Below are positions 1-8,542 of a stretch of 64,000 nt of DNA, piece after piece. Both the position numbers and the translations under genes were made by a program. Numbering within the stretch: position 1 is the first letter of the stretch; the number at the start of each line of letters is the position of its first letter. The notes under the pieces are model-generated. The model saw nothing but the letters and a program-made list of their open reading frames with translations, was not told the DNA's origin and searched no databases. Origin of the DNA: Entoloma clypeatum. Lineage: Eukaryota; Basidiomycota; Agaricomycetes; Agaricales; Entolomataceae. Where the stretch lies: positions 930,001 through 994,000 of the forward strand of contig OY751490.1 in the NCBI GenBank assembly GCA_963565915.1, in the 5' to 3' direction.

Positions 1-670
1 GTCTTGCGATGTCGCCTAGGTACTGCGGGCCTTCTTTCTTTGTTATATTTGCACATGTTGCGGGCTATATGCCCTTATATTTTCTCTGTATACACTCGCT
101 GCGGGCTTACGCCCAAATATATTGCTTTTCTTCGTTCTTTGATTAAGTCCATTAAGGGCCTCCTGTTCAGAACTACAGTATTTCTAAGTCTATCGCAAAG
201 ACGTTGGACGAAGTCTCGTTTTACTTTGATCGTTATGCTGTTTGGTACTCAGGGGTTCGGTATATCTATTTGACGGTGATTATGTCTTTCTGATATCTCC
301 TTCCGAGATTCCGCTCTTTCATGTTCTGTTTCATTTATGGCGATTTGAGGTTCGCAATTGTACTGGAACAGGCTCGCGACCCCCCACTCCCCCACACTAA
401 AGAATACAACTCTCCGAGTTGGACGTCGCTCTATTCCGTGAAGGCAAGACTAGCATCGCAAAGGTACCCCTGTCGACTATCACAAGGACTGACTATCCCC
501 TCGTAGAGGGAACCGCCGTGCCTAACCACGCAATCCCGGGCGCCACTACCATCCGGTATAGCACGGCCTCAAAAAAAACTTTCGTTACTAAGTCGCCAGG
601 GAAGCTATAAAAGCCCGCGACCACTCGAAGAGTCAACTACCCTCACCCTAGCACAAATCAACACCGCTAG
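1..670. other. Unassigned AT/GC-mixed leader, no recognised gene
   Basis: No domain is recognisable. From about 419 a frame continues in phase with the frame described at 710-1456, but it is interrupted by a TAA near 608 and a TAG near 670, both one C-to-T change away from a Gln codon. It could be the 5' part of the same decayed mobile gene or untranslated leader. The first 300 bases are AT-rich with repeated CTGCGGGC words, as in some retroelement LTRs, but no partner repeat lies inside the window. Confidence 0.3.
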
Positions 671-709
671 ACAAACTTGCCCTCGGGTCACACGCCGCCT
701 CTAAAAGAG

Positions 710-1456
710 ATGTCTAACGAAGACAAAACCCAGGCCGTGAAAAAGGTCTTAGCCTCGCTCATCGGTTCATTCCCGGACGATCCTCAGGCACCCCCCAAGA
801 AACTGCCAACCTGCTCCGAAGCATACCTCATCTGTCGGTACGCGTATGACGACCTCAAAGTACGTCGCGACAGCGCACCGAACCTTGTTTGACCATTCCA
901 ACTATTCCGTCAGCCTCTAAATCTCCGTCATGCACATATTTCCAATGAGTACCTCAAGGACGCACAACTCGCGGACCACGTTTTCTTAGCTAGGAACGGC
1001 CTACAGGCGTTCCATGACAAGAACAAGTCTTGGAGACTCCCGCCCATGTTCTTTACCCTCAAGGACATGGTCGCGTACATACGATACCTGCGTCAAGGAC
1101 CTACAGCCACCGAGGAGACCGCGCCTCCACCTGCAAGTGATCCTCCGGCCAACAGCGAGAAACCCGAAGTGAGTCGACGCGAGAGCTGGAGTCCGTCCCC
1201 CGCACTAATTGAATGGCTCGACCAGGTCAAGGTAACTGATCCCGACGCCGATCTCAATCTCGACGTCTCTAATATCCCGGATGCAAACAGCCCGTCCGCT
1301 GCCGCGGAACCCGAACTAACCCAGTCGGGGACAGCGACGACAGCGACGGAAACGCCGAGCGCCCCACCGAACCTCGTAAGCGATCGCGAGATGATGAATC
1401 TGATCATGAGGTCTGTCATTATTCGTATACTACCTTCCAACTTCCAATGGTATTGA
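710..1456 (+). pseudogene. Decayed GC-rich gag-like/unknown protein frame
   Basis: One phase stays open from the ATG at 710 to the stop at 1454-1456 apart from a single TGA near 890, a CGA-to-TGA type change. The N-terminal 90 or so residues look globular; the C-terminal half is rich in Pro, Ser, Glu and Thr, as in retroelement Gag linkers. Protein-like composition continues in other phases: a short frame from 1484 beginning MDVDPETL, and one from about 1852 to 1999 beginning MDNPLANK. This suggests one gene broken by indels or introns. It converges tail-to-tail with the minus-strand integrase remnant at 2270-3042. I recognise no named family. Confidence 0.35.
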
Positions 1457-2018
1457 AGCCGCTTCTCGCTACTGTGCAAGAAGATGGACGTCGACCCCGA
1501 GACCCTCCATCCCATTACTGCGGACGATGGGTCTGCCAAGAAGTCCGTTACAGCTCCCTCGACGGAGAAATCATCGCCCGGCACGGTACGTCGACATACT
1601 GCCCCCGACAATCTCCGCTAATTTTCCCCATATCACAGAAAGGGTCTGGGTCGAAGGGCAAATCGGCCCCGGGTCCCAAATCCAACAAGAAACCGCGGCT
1701 GGAGACCAAAGAAGCCCCGTTCAAGGACACAGCGCCGGTGGGACCAGCACAAGTGGAGCAGCGAGGCAATTTCCACAAAGAAGGTACCGTACTAAACGTA
1801 TCCGCCTTCTTTATCCAAGCTAATATGTCACCCCGCAGCTGCTTGCTTCGCGATGGACAATCCTCTCGCAAACAAGATCCTCTCGGAGACTGGGTCGATC
1901 CTGGAGACGCCCCTGACACACACCGAGAAGTCCCTTCGTGACACCAAGGCCCTCGTCCGATCCCAATTTCTCACTACAATTTCTTCTCTTGATTACAACT
2001 TAAAGTATGTATAATACC

Positions 2019-2273
2019 TTAAGCAGCAACACAACCTTCTCCTTTCCGAATTGAAGGAGCAGTATGAGTAGACTGCCCTTCACCTTTCCTGCCACAGCAA
2101 AAGCCACATGTCCCCTTGTAGAGGTTTTTACTGTATAGTCCGTAATACAGGTCTTCCTCTGCTGGCACATAGGCGTTCGATATGATTGCTAAGTCATTCC
2201 AACACGGCCCTAGGCCTCGCGAGATCATACCAGTGGTGATTTCCTTCAAAGTAAGTCCCGCGAGCCCGGTCAT
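2019..2273 (-). CDS. Small Cys-containing ORF overlapping the end of the gypsy pol remnant
   Basis: This 84-residue frame begins at an ATG that overlaps the stop of the upstream pol remnant by ATGA, an arrangement compatible with termination-reinitiation or with a last small ORF of a retroelement. It has a Cys-rich patch, CGFCCGRKGEGQ, near residue 56. No family is recognised. Because it directly follows an integrase C-terminus on the same strand, it may be an accessory ORF of that element; chance cannot be excluded for so short a frame. Confidence 0.35.
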   Translation of the reverse strand: MTGLAGLTLKEITTGMISRGLGPCWNDLAIISNAYVPAEEDLYYGLYSKNLYKGTCGFCCGRKGEGQSTHTAPSIRKGEGCVAA

Positions 2274-3042
2274 TCATCATTCGAGCTGGAATCCTCGTCT
2301 GAGACTGCCCCCGCATCATCCACGGTAACCTCGCGAGGCATATCCTCAAACCTGTCATTCTTATCTATGTCCAGCCTCGTTCCGTCGAACCACAGGTCCT
2401 CACCGCTGTCCTTAGCAGTCTCGGTCGAATTTTTCAATCCTTCCAATGTCGCTTTTGTAATATCGATGAAGTCTAACACCCCTTTAGGGACTGCAATGGC
2501 ACGTCTCGCATGGTAGGGAACAAGTCTAAATGCTGCAACCTTCTCATGCCATACCGACCCATCCAGTTCCGCGATGATGTATGCTCCACCTTTATTCCTC
2601 GCAACGACCACCATAGGACCGAAGTACCTGGGCTTCATTTTCTTGTCGAGACTATTTTCAACCGCTGTATTGCGGACTAACACTAGATCTCTCTCTCTAA
2701 AGTCATAATCTCTGATTTTATGCCGGTGCTCTTGCTCATAACGAAGTACCGCCGCCATCTTGGCACGCGTAACCCGCTTACGCATCTCATCGACGTGCAC
2801 TTTGTGCTTTGCGAGCGCACGAGCCCTAAATCCGATCAGGTCCGCCGTTGACAGCGGCCCATCTGGAAGTTTCACTAGCCACGTCGCCTCAACAATATCT
2901 AGGGGAAGGATGGGATGCGCCCCTGTACACACAAAATATGGCGAGCATCCCAAACCCTTCTGAATCGTGATCCTATCTGCCCACATCATATGGTGGAAGA
3001 ACCAGAACCACTTGCCGATATCACCGCCTGTGGCCTTAAACA
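2270..3042 (-). pseudogene. Ty3/gypsy pol remnant: integrase C-terminal part
   Basis: The frame resembles the segment after the integrase catalytic core in gypsy elements: a stretch ending MMWADRITIQKGLG and SPYFVCTGAHPILPLDIV, followed by a basic, GPY/F-like module with RDLVLVRNTAVE and KPRYFGPMVVV. The tail is acidic and ends DEDSSSNDE. No chromodomain is visible, unlike families 1 and 2 here, so this is a different gypsy lineage. It is cut at 3042/3043, where element A begins in the same strand sense, so the reading frame continues as a chimera of A's RT into this integrase tail. Protease, RT, RNase H and the DDE core of this lineage are absent. Confidence 0.7.
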
Positions 3043-4236
3043 CACGCAGATGCGTCGGCGGATCTGGTCCTGGAATAGACTAGCCATCATCCGAGAGAAC
3101 GTTCCCAGGGAGTTGCAAAGGCCGAAAAACATGACCAATGGTTCAAACAATCCTCGACTGGTAAGGAAGGCAGCCTTCCATTCATCGCCTTCTTTAATCC
3201 GGACATTGTTGTAACCCCACATGATGTCCATCTTATTGAAGTAGACTGCATCTTTCAGCACGTCCAAGAGATCGGAGATGCGAGGGAGTGGGAATTTGTC
3301 TTTGACCGTGAATTTGTTGACCATGCGGTAATCTTGTACCAATCGTTTGGAACCATCCTTCTTGTTGATGAAGAAGCAAGGGGAAGCATAAGGGGATTTG
3401 GACGGGCGGATCTTTCCAGTTGCTAGACCCTCGTCAATGAATGCGTCCAGTTCCTCTTGTTCCTTTTGTGTCATGGGATATGTATTTCCTCCTAGTTCCT
3501 TTGGTGCGTCCGGTGTAAGTTCAATACCATGGTCCCATTCCCTTTCCTTCGGGATCTTATCGAAGTTCTCCTTCTCGAAGAGGTGAGTAAACCGATCAAC
3601 ATATGAGGGTCGTTTGGTTGTGGGAGGTGGTGTGGGAGTGACAGCTTCCAATATAGGGTCTCCAGGCTTCCATTTCTGATCCGACTTCTTGGGTGCATCT
3701 TTGTCGCGCACCTCAACCATGCGAACCCGGTGTTTGCGACCATCAAGGTTAACCCTGAATTCCGAATGTTTGGTTCGGCATGTTGTTGGGCACCGGTTGA
3801 ACGTTACAGCGCTGGTTGTCCAATTGATCGTAGGGCTGTGGTGTACCAACCAGTCATGTCCCAAGAGCATGTCCATTCTCCCACTATCCAGTACCATCGC
3901 TTCCATGGTTTCCTGATGTGCTCCCAAATCCAGCTTGACTTTGGTAAGTTGGTTCGCTTTTTGTTGTCGATTTGGTGATCCATCCGCATTTAGAATTGCT
4001 ATGGGCGGTATTCCTCGCGTGGGGAGGTTCTGTTCGCATACTATTCTGGGATGGATGCATGTGTGTTCACATCCGCTATCAACCTCAGGTCGAATGACCT
4101 TTGGTCCTCGTCGTGTTTTGAGTTGAGCTAACAACCTGATCTCTCGTCGTTTCGGAGGTTTGTCTCCCTTTACAATCTTAGTCGACGCAGCGGCTCGCTT
4201 GGCAGGGATGACATAGGTTCTATTGTCTGCAGTCAT
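3043..4236 (-). pseudogene. Truncated pol of element A (protease and start of RT)
   Basis: This is the N-terminal third of the family-1 polyprotein. It contains the aspartic protease motif (VDSGCEHT, about residue 53), the second protease strand region ([16 protein letters not shown]) and RT blocks through [13 protein letters not shown] and [10 protein letters not shown]. It ends before YMDD because the element is broken at 3043. The preferred start is the ATG at 4236; the frame is open further upstream, across the gag stop. Relative to B the visible protein difference is SLFQDQ for SLFRDQ just before the break. It cannot make a working RT. Confidence 0.85.
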
Positions 4237-4286
4237 ACAAGGCAAGCAAGTCCGTTTAATAGATAAGGGTCGCGACTTAGCGTCGT

Positions 4287-5489
4287 TTAATCGGACCCTT
4301 CGGGAAAATCCTTCTCGTCGGCTTCTAAGATTGTGGTTTCATCATTCTCGGCATCTTCCTCAGACACCTTCCTAACCCTTCCAGAGTTCTTCTTCGGCTT
4401 GCGGCAGTTGCACGCAATATGGCCTTCTTGGTCGCAGTTGAAACACTTGCGACCATCTTTCTTCTTTGGAGCGCTGCAGTCTTTAGCGAGGTGACCAAAA
4501 TGTTGACAGTTGTAGCAACGGGCCACTCCTGCTTTGTCGATCTCCATGGCCTTGCCTTGACCACCATAAGTGGTACCCGATCCGGTGCGCATGTCGCCGC
4601 CACCTCGGATGACCATTGCATGTCCTTCCATCTGTCGTCCCTTGTTTCGGATCTCCTTTGCATACTCGGAGTACGTCTTGGCATCACTAGCCACTTGTTC
4701 AGATATTCTGCGGTTGACGTTCTTTTCTAGGATGTATTTCCCAGTTTCTTCGCCAAGGTTTGACAGCTTCAAGAGCTCTTTGAATTCGTCCAAGAATTCG
4801 TCGACGGTGCGTTTCTCTTGTCTCAGAACTTCGAGTCTTGCTTTGGCAGCGACTGATTTGTTGGCGATAGAGAATCGTGTGGCAATATCATCGGAGAATC
4901 CTAGCCAGGTGATGTTCTCGTTGTCAACGGCAAGAGCGTCTAACTTGTTACTGGCCCAGTGCTTGCCGGACCCTTCCATCATGCGGGATAGCACCGCAAG
5001 AATCTTCTGATCATCTGTGAGGCTCTTTTGGAACCTGATGTATAGTTTGGTGGCTTTCCACCACTCGTCAAAGGTGTGTCTGTCCTTGAACATCTCAGGA
5101 TCCTTGATGATCTTGGATGTATCCATCGTTTGTACTGCCGGAGCTTCTGCCATGTCTAGAGTCTGCGGAGAAGGAGAGGGGTCGGGTTGTTGGGATGAAG
5201 ATGGGGTTCGGGATACAGGTAAGGGTTGAAAATGAGTCCCTGTTCTAGGCGTCTGTTCGATATCTGACTGCGCGGAGTCAAAAGCAAATTCGTCAGGGGA
5301 CTCGTCGGCGGAATCGGTGGCAAAACGTTCGGGGTATTTCCTCTGTAGATCTCTAAGGAATCTCTGTTCCTGCGTGTCTGTCGGTTGTGAGAAGGGGTCA
5401 AGTCTCTCGTTTCGTGCCCAACGACCGTACTCGGTCTGTTGTTCGGTGGTTGTAAAGTGGGCGTAGATCTGTTGCTTCGAGTACGACAT
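4287..5489 (-). CDS. gag: Gag of element A (400 aa, two zinc knuckles)
   Basis: This structural capsid/nucleocapsid protein translates identically to the Gag of element B. It has a helical capsid-like region around [14 protein letters not shown], a basic linker, then two CCHC knuckles, [14 protein letters not shown] and [14 protein letters not shown] (about residues 325 and 348), which bind element RNA. The start is the ATG at 5487-5489, and the frame ends in TAA. The frame is intact although the downstream pol is truncated, so it could at most act in trans. Confidence 0.85.
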   Translation of the reverse strand: MSYSKQQIYAHFTTTEQQTEYGRWARNERLDPFSQPTDTQEQRFLRDLQRKYPERFATDSADESPDEFAFDSAQSDIEQTPRTGTHFQPLPVSRTPSSSQQPDPSPSPQTLDMAEAPAVQTMDTSKIIKDPEMFKDRHTFDEWWKATKLYIRFQKSLTDDQKILAVLSRMMEGSGKHWASNKLDALAVDNENITWLGFSDDIATRFSIANKSVAAKARLEVLRQEKRTVDEFLDEFKELLKLSNLGEETGKYILEKNVNRRISEQVASDAKTYSEYAKEIRNKGRQMEGHAMVIRGGGDMRTGSGTTYGGQGKAMEIDKAGVARCYNCQHFGHLAKDCSAPKKKDGRKCFNCDQEGHIACNCRKPKKNSGRVRKVSEEDAENDETTILEADEKDFPEGSD

Positions 5490-5884
5490 GATGATGCGGC
5501 TCTGGGACGTCTCGATGTGAGCGTCCTAATCAATCTTCTGATAACGGTTGTCTGGACACCGATAAACTCTCTGATCTCTGTGATCCGACCTGTCTGAGGT
5601 CCTTCTTGAACGCAAAAACTTTCGAGTTCGTTCTGTCGGGCGTTGTAACGCGCGATCTGGTGTTGTCGAGCAAGATGGATGCTCTCTGCTATCTCGCCGT
5701 GGGGGCGATGCTCGTCGTTGTCTAGCTCTTCGTCAAGCACCTGCTGTAGGATGCAACGGATCTCCGATTCGATGTACTGCTGGATGAGTGTAAGATCGAT
5801 ACTGTCTCGAGGACTTAGCTCCTCCTGTCGGGCTTCTGGTGAGGCGAATGGGTTACTGGTGAAGTCTTCAAAGAAGCGCGACGT
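5490..5884 (-). CDS. Upstream ORF (ORF0) of element A, before gag
   Basis: An open frame precedes gag in the phase that is +1 relative to it and runs on inside gag to 5156. Its N-terminal portion is the same as in B and is recognisably related in copies C and D. An ATG exists in copy D, but here the equivalent codon (5884-5882) is ACG. The product would be helical and charged (for example DEELDNDEH). No family is recognised. It may be a separate small protein or an N-terminal Gag extension reached by frameshifting. Confidence 0.45.
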
Positions 5885-5931
5885 CTTGACTTGTCTGGTA
5901 GTTGCTCTCTTCGCTCTGGGCGAACCTAACG

Positions 5932-5942
5932 AGATTTAGCAA
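5932..5942 (-). promoter_or_regulatory. Self-complementary primer-binding site of element A
   Basis: Two nucleotides after the LTR end, the minus strand reads TTGCTAAATCT, the exact reverse complement of AGATTTAGCAA in the LTR R region (6018-6028). This matches the arrangement known for Tf1/sushi-type self-priming elements. Confidence 0.75.
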
Positions 5943-5944
5943 CT

Positions 5945-6315
5945 TGTTATGCTTAACAAACCGTTCCAAGGTTCGGGCAGAGTATGCAGGAAAGTGGAAA
6001 GGCGAAGAGCAATGTGATTGCTAAATCTAAGGAATCTACTACAGTACAAGAGGTTTATATAGGTACTGACTATAGGCGGTAGCAGATGAGTCAGTACTGC
6101 GGAAGGCAGTGCGCCTGAGTAAGGCGACTGCGGAAGGCTATGTACAATGAGTCATACATACTGCGGAGCTGAGTAAAGCTACTGCGGAATGAGTCAGAGC
6201 AGTAGCGAAGGGAATGGAAATAGATGTTGCGACATAATGTATTCGTAAGAGGGCGCCGAGCCGGGCCGATAAGTAAAAGTGATGACATCGTCCGCATACC
6301 GTAGAGTCCGTAACA
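5945..6315 (-). repeat. 5' LTR of element A (371 bp)
   Basis: On the minus strand it begins TGTTACGG and ends CATAACA, giving the TG...CA termini with a 5-bp inverted end (TGTTA/TAACA). A TATATAA box lies at 6055-6061. The motif AGATTTAGCAA at 6018-6028, 33 nt downstream, is the probable RNA 5' end. The part from 5945 to 6168 matches the 5' LTR of B, but the distal U3 differs and resembles the LTRs of D, so the LTR is a mosaic. Confidence 0.9.
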
Positions 6316-6905
6316 ATTGTCCAGACAAGCAAGTACAATAGAACGGGGTGTGCATAGCAATCATTTTGTAACAACTTGTTCATCTTGTCACAACTCTTCC
6401 ATGGGCTTTTTATTATTATTTGACAGGCTCATATAATAACCATACTATCACTATGCTAGGAGCAACAGGAAATATGAGGAGCAATGGTGGTGGAATGGAA
6501 GCAAGAGGAAAGGCATGAGAAGTCACTGGACCAGTGCCGATACCCATGGCTGGCGGACCATGTCGGCAAACTCCGAATCTGCCACACAATTCAAGATGCA
6601 CATGACTGGGAAATAGGAAAGGACCCCCATGTGACAGGTAGTCAACCTACAGATAATGACTGAGATGGTGTAGCGAAGGCTTACAATGTATTGACTGAGT
6701 CGGCAACAGCGGGCCTCCTGGAGCTCCAGCGAACCAACATTACTTACACCATAAGGAGCGGCATTGCCTGCACCATATCAAGCAGCATTACAGACACCGT
6801 ATCAAGTGGCATTTCCAGCTGTTCGCGGCAAGTGTATGACCCGGCATGTATGTGTGAGGCGGCAATGGCCTGTATTCTGCATTGCCCAGCTGTTGGCGGC
6901 AAGTG
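6316..6905 (+). repeat. Left arm of a long inverted repeat (partner 14096-14740)
   Basis: This segment is the approximate reverse complement of 14096-14740. Shared landmarks include the word around 6406-6430 (TTTATTATTATTTG, then GGCTCAT) against ATGAGCC and CAAATAATAATAAA at 14652-14677, a block around GCTGGCGGACC/CCGAATCTGCCACACA, and the spacer with GGAGCGGCATTGCCTGCAC. The arm is interrupted on the left by element A's LTR exactly at 6315. Small indels of tens of bases separate the arms. It probably formed the terminal repeat of a fold-back or MULE-like element. Confidence 0.75.
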
Positions 6906-7329
6906 TATGACCTGGCAATTACTTACACTGTATGGAGCGGCATTGCTTGTACCTAGTCTTTAAAGGTCCCGTTAGGTTAGGTTAATTGATCTGTTCTCAA
7001 TTAACTGTAACTGTAACTAGTTAAGAACAATCTTCAAAAGTCCCTAACTGTAACTGTAACTGATTGTAACCAGTTAAGACCAGTTAAGGCTCATGAGCCA
7101 ATGGTTTTAACCAGTTAGTAACCAGTTAATTGATTGATTATCAGATAAATTTATTTATCACAGATAAAATAACAGATAAGGTAAAATTTACTAGCTGACC
7201 CTCTTTGAAGGTAGCTGCCTAAATCTACGTGACAAGTTTTGTGCTAAATTTGCAAGGATGAAAGCTACTTATAAGTGTAAAAGTGGAGCACAAGTAATGA
7301 AATATGCAAGACATTGGCAAATTCGTCAG

Positions 7330-7690
7330 TGCCATCACCCATGTACATCACAGCTGGTCATTGAAGGAAACCTGCATTTATGATGACTTTACTAGATTCA
7401 CAAACACAAAGAATATGTACTTACGAAAATATCCAACGTGATTGCGGATTCGTCGATGCCGGCACCCGTGTATGTCGTCATGGTTCAGGGGCAATCTGCA
7501 TCTGTATAGTGACTTGGTGTTCACAAGGACGAAAGATATGTACTTAAGAGTACAAGACTCAATTGTGAAATCATCGATGCCAGCACCCGCATACGTTATC
7601 GTTTGTTGTTTGTTTGGGGCAGCCTGCGTCTGTATGGTGACTTGGTGCTGTGTTCGCAAGGACAAAAAATATATACTTACCAGAGAACAC
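7330..7690 (-). repeat. Three tandem copies of a ~115-bp exon/intron-like unit
   Basis: Three units share GATGCCGGCACCCG and TGTACTTA words. Read on the minus strand, each contains a short coding-like piece (for example ITYAGAGIDDFTIE, TYTGAGIDESAIT) followed by GTAAGTAYATA, a plausible splice donor. They lie just downstream of the ubiquitin fragment inside the hAT element. No gene family is recognised. The repeats differ at many positions, so the triplication is not recent. Confidence 0.5.
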
Positions 7691-7711
7691 AGTGCCTCAA
7701 AAGTCTTAAAT

Positions 7712-8235
7712 TTTGTTTGGTAATGCGATGTGCAAAAGAGTACGCCCATCCTCCAACTGCTTCCCAGCAAAGATCAAGTGCTGCTGATCCGGGTGCCTTC
7801 CTTGTCCTGAATCTTGGCCTTGACGTTGTCGATCATGTCGGATGATTCCACTTCGAGAATAATTGTCTTGCCAGTCAACGTCTTCACAAAGATTTGCATT
7901 CCGCCACGCAGGCGAAGGACGAGGTGGTGGACTTTTTCTATCACTGGCGGCACTCCATTATGTTGAATCTTTTGCAAAAACCATGACGGTGCCACCGAAG
8001 AAAACGACCGCAAGCGTGAGACTCCTCCAAATACGTGAGAGACACTAAAAGGTAACAAGTTAGAACTATTGAAACTTACCTCAAAGCTGCGAAAGCTGCG
8101 AGGCGAATGAGGCCTAGGGCAACTGACTGGGTGGATGGGGGGAAAAGCAACAAGGTGCTTTGTGTCAAACTGACATGTCGCCAAACACAGCCTTGACACA
8201 GCCACTGCTGCGCATGCGAAATCGTCGGAAATCAT
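7712..8235 (-). pseudogene. Captured polyubiquitin gene fragment
   Basis: On the minus strand the frame reads through [14 protein letters not shown] residues ([10 protein letters not shown]) directly into [12 protein letters not shown] at 7899, the head-to-tail junction of two ubiquitin repeats in a polyubiquitin gene. It continues through [20 protein letters not shown] small deletion then shifts the frame, after which FAGKQLEDGRTL is readable near 7740-7765. Upstream, 8040-8085 has an intron-like segment (GTAAGT, a CTAAC branch-like word, TTTTAG), so the copy came from genomic DNA, not spliced RNA. The repeat is incomplete and frameshifted and cannot give functional ubiquitin. Its place within hAT ends indicates host-gene capture. 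Confidence 0.85.
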
Positions 8236-8542
8236 AGTGTTTGAGGGGAGGGTTCATTGGAGGAGACTGTTGTCTAGAATCAACGGTGAGCACCTTGTGA
8301 CTGTAGAAAGACTCATTGCGGGTCGAACCTGAGCCATGTATTGTGGGCTTCGACAGCAAAGTTGGGGTGAAGAGGAAATCGTTTGGAGGCAAATAGAGCT
8401 ATGTGGACATTTTAGGCAATGACAAAGATGTGGCAACAGGAGTGCCTTGACTGAGCAGGATAGTTACAACACAAATATATTACAATGTGCTGTAGGTAAA
8501 GGGCATCTAAATGAGATGAAAGGATGTATATTACAGTGAAAC

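Larger units (their letters stand above)
3043..6315 (-). mobile_element. Family-1 chromovirus copy A, 3'-truncated
   Basis: Minus-strand Ty3/gypsy element with its 5' LTR (5945-6315), primer site, leader ORF, complete gag and the first third of pol. It stops abruptly inside the RT domain at 3043, just before the YMDD box. The block 3043-6168 has the same length (3126 bp) as 17185-20310 of element B, and the sampled protein sequences are almost identical, so A and B form a long near-perfect inverted repeat. The 3' LTR and far target duplication are missing. Confidence 0.9.

Noticed and set aside
1093..1611. 172-codon minus-strand frame opposite the 710-1456 frame
   Set aside because: The plus-strand phase is longer overall and has better protein-like composition; the minus frame is its antisense shadow.
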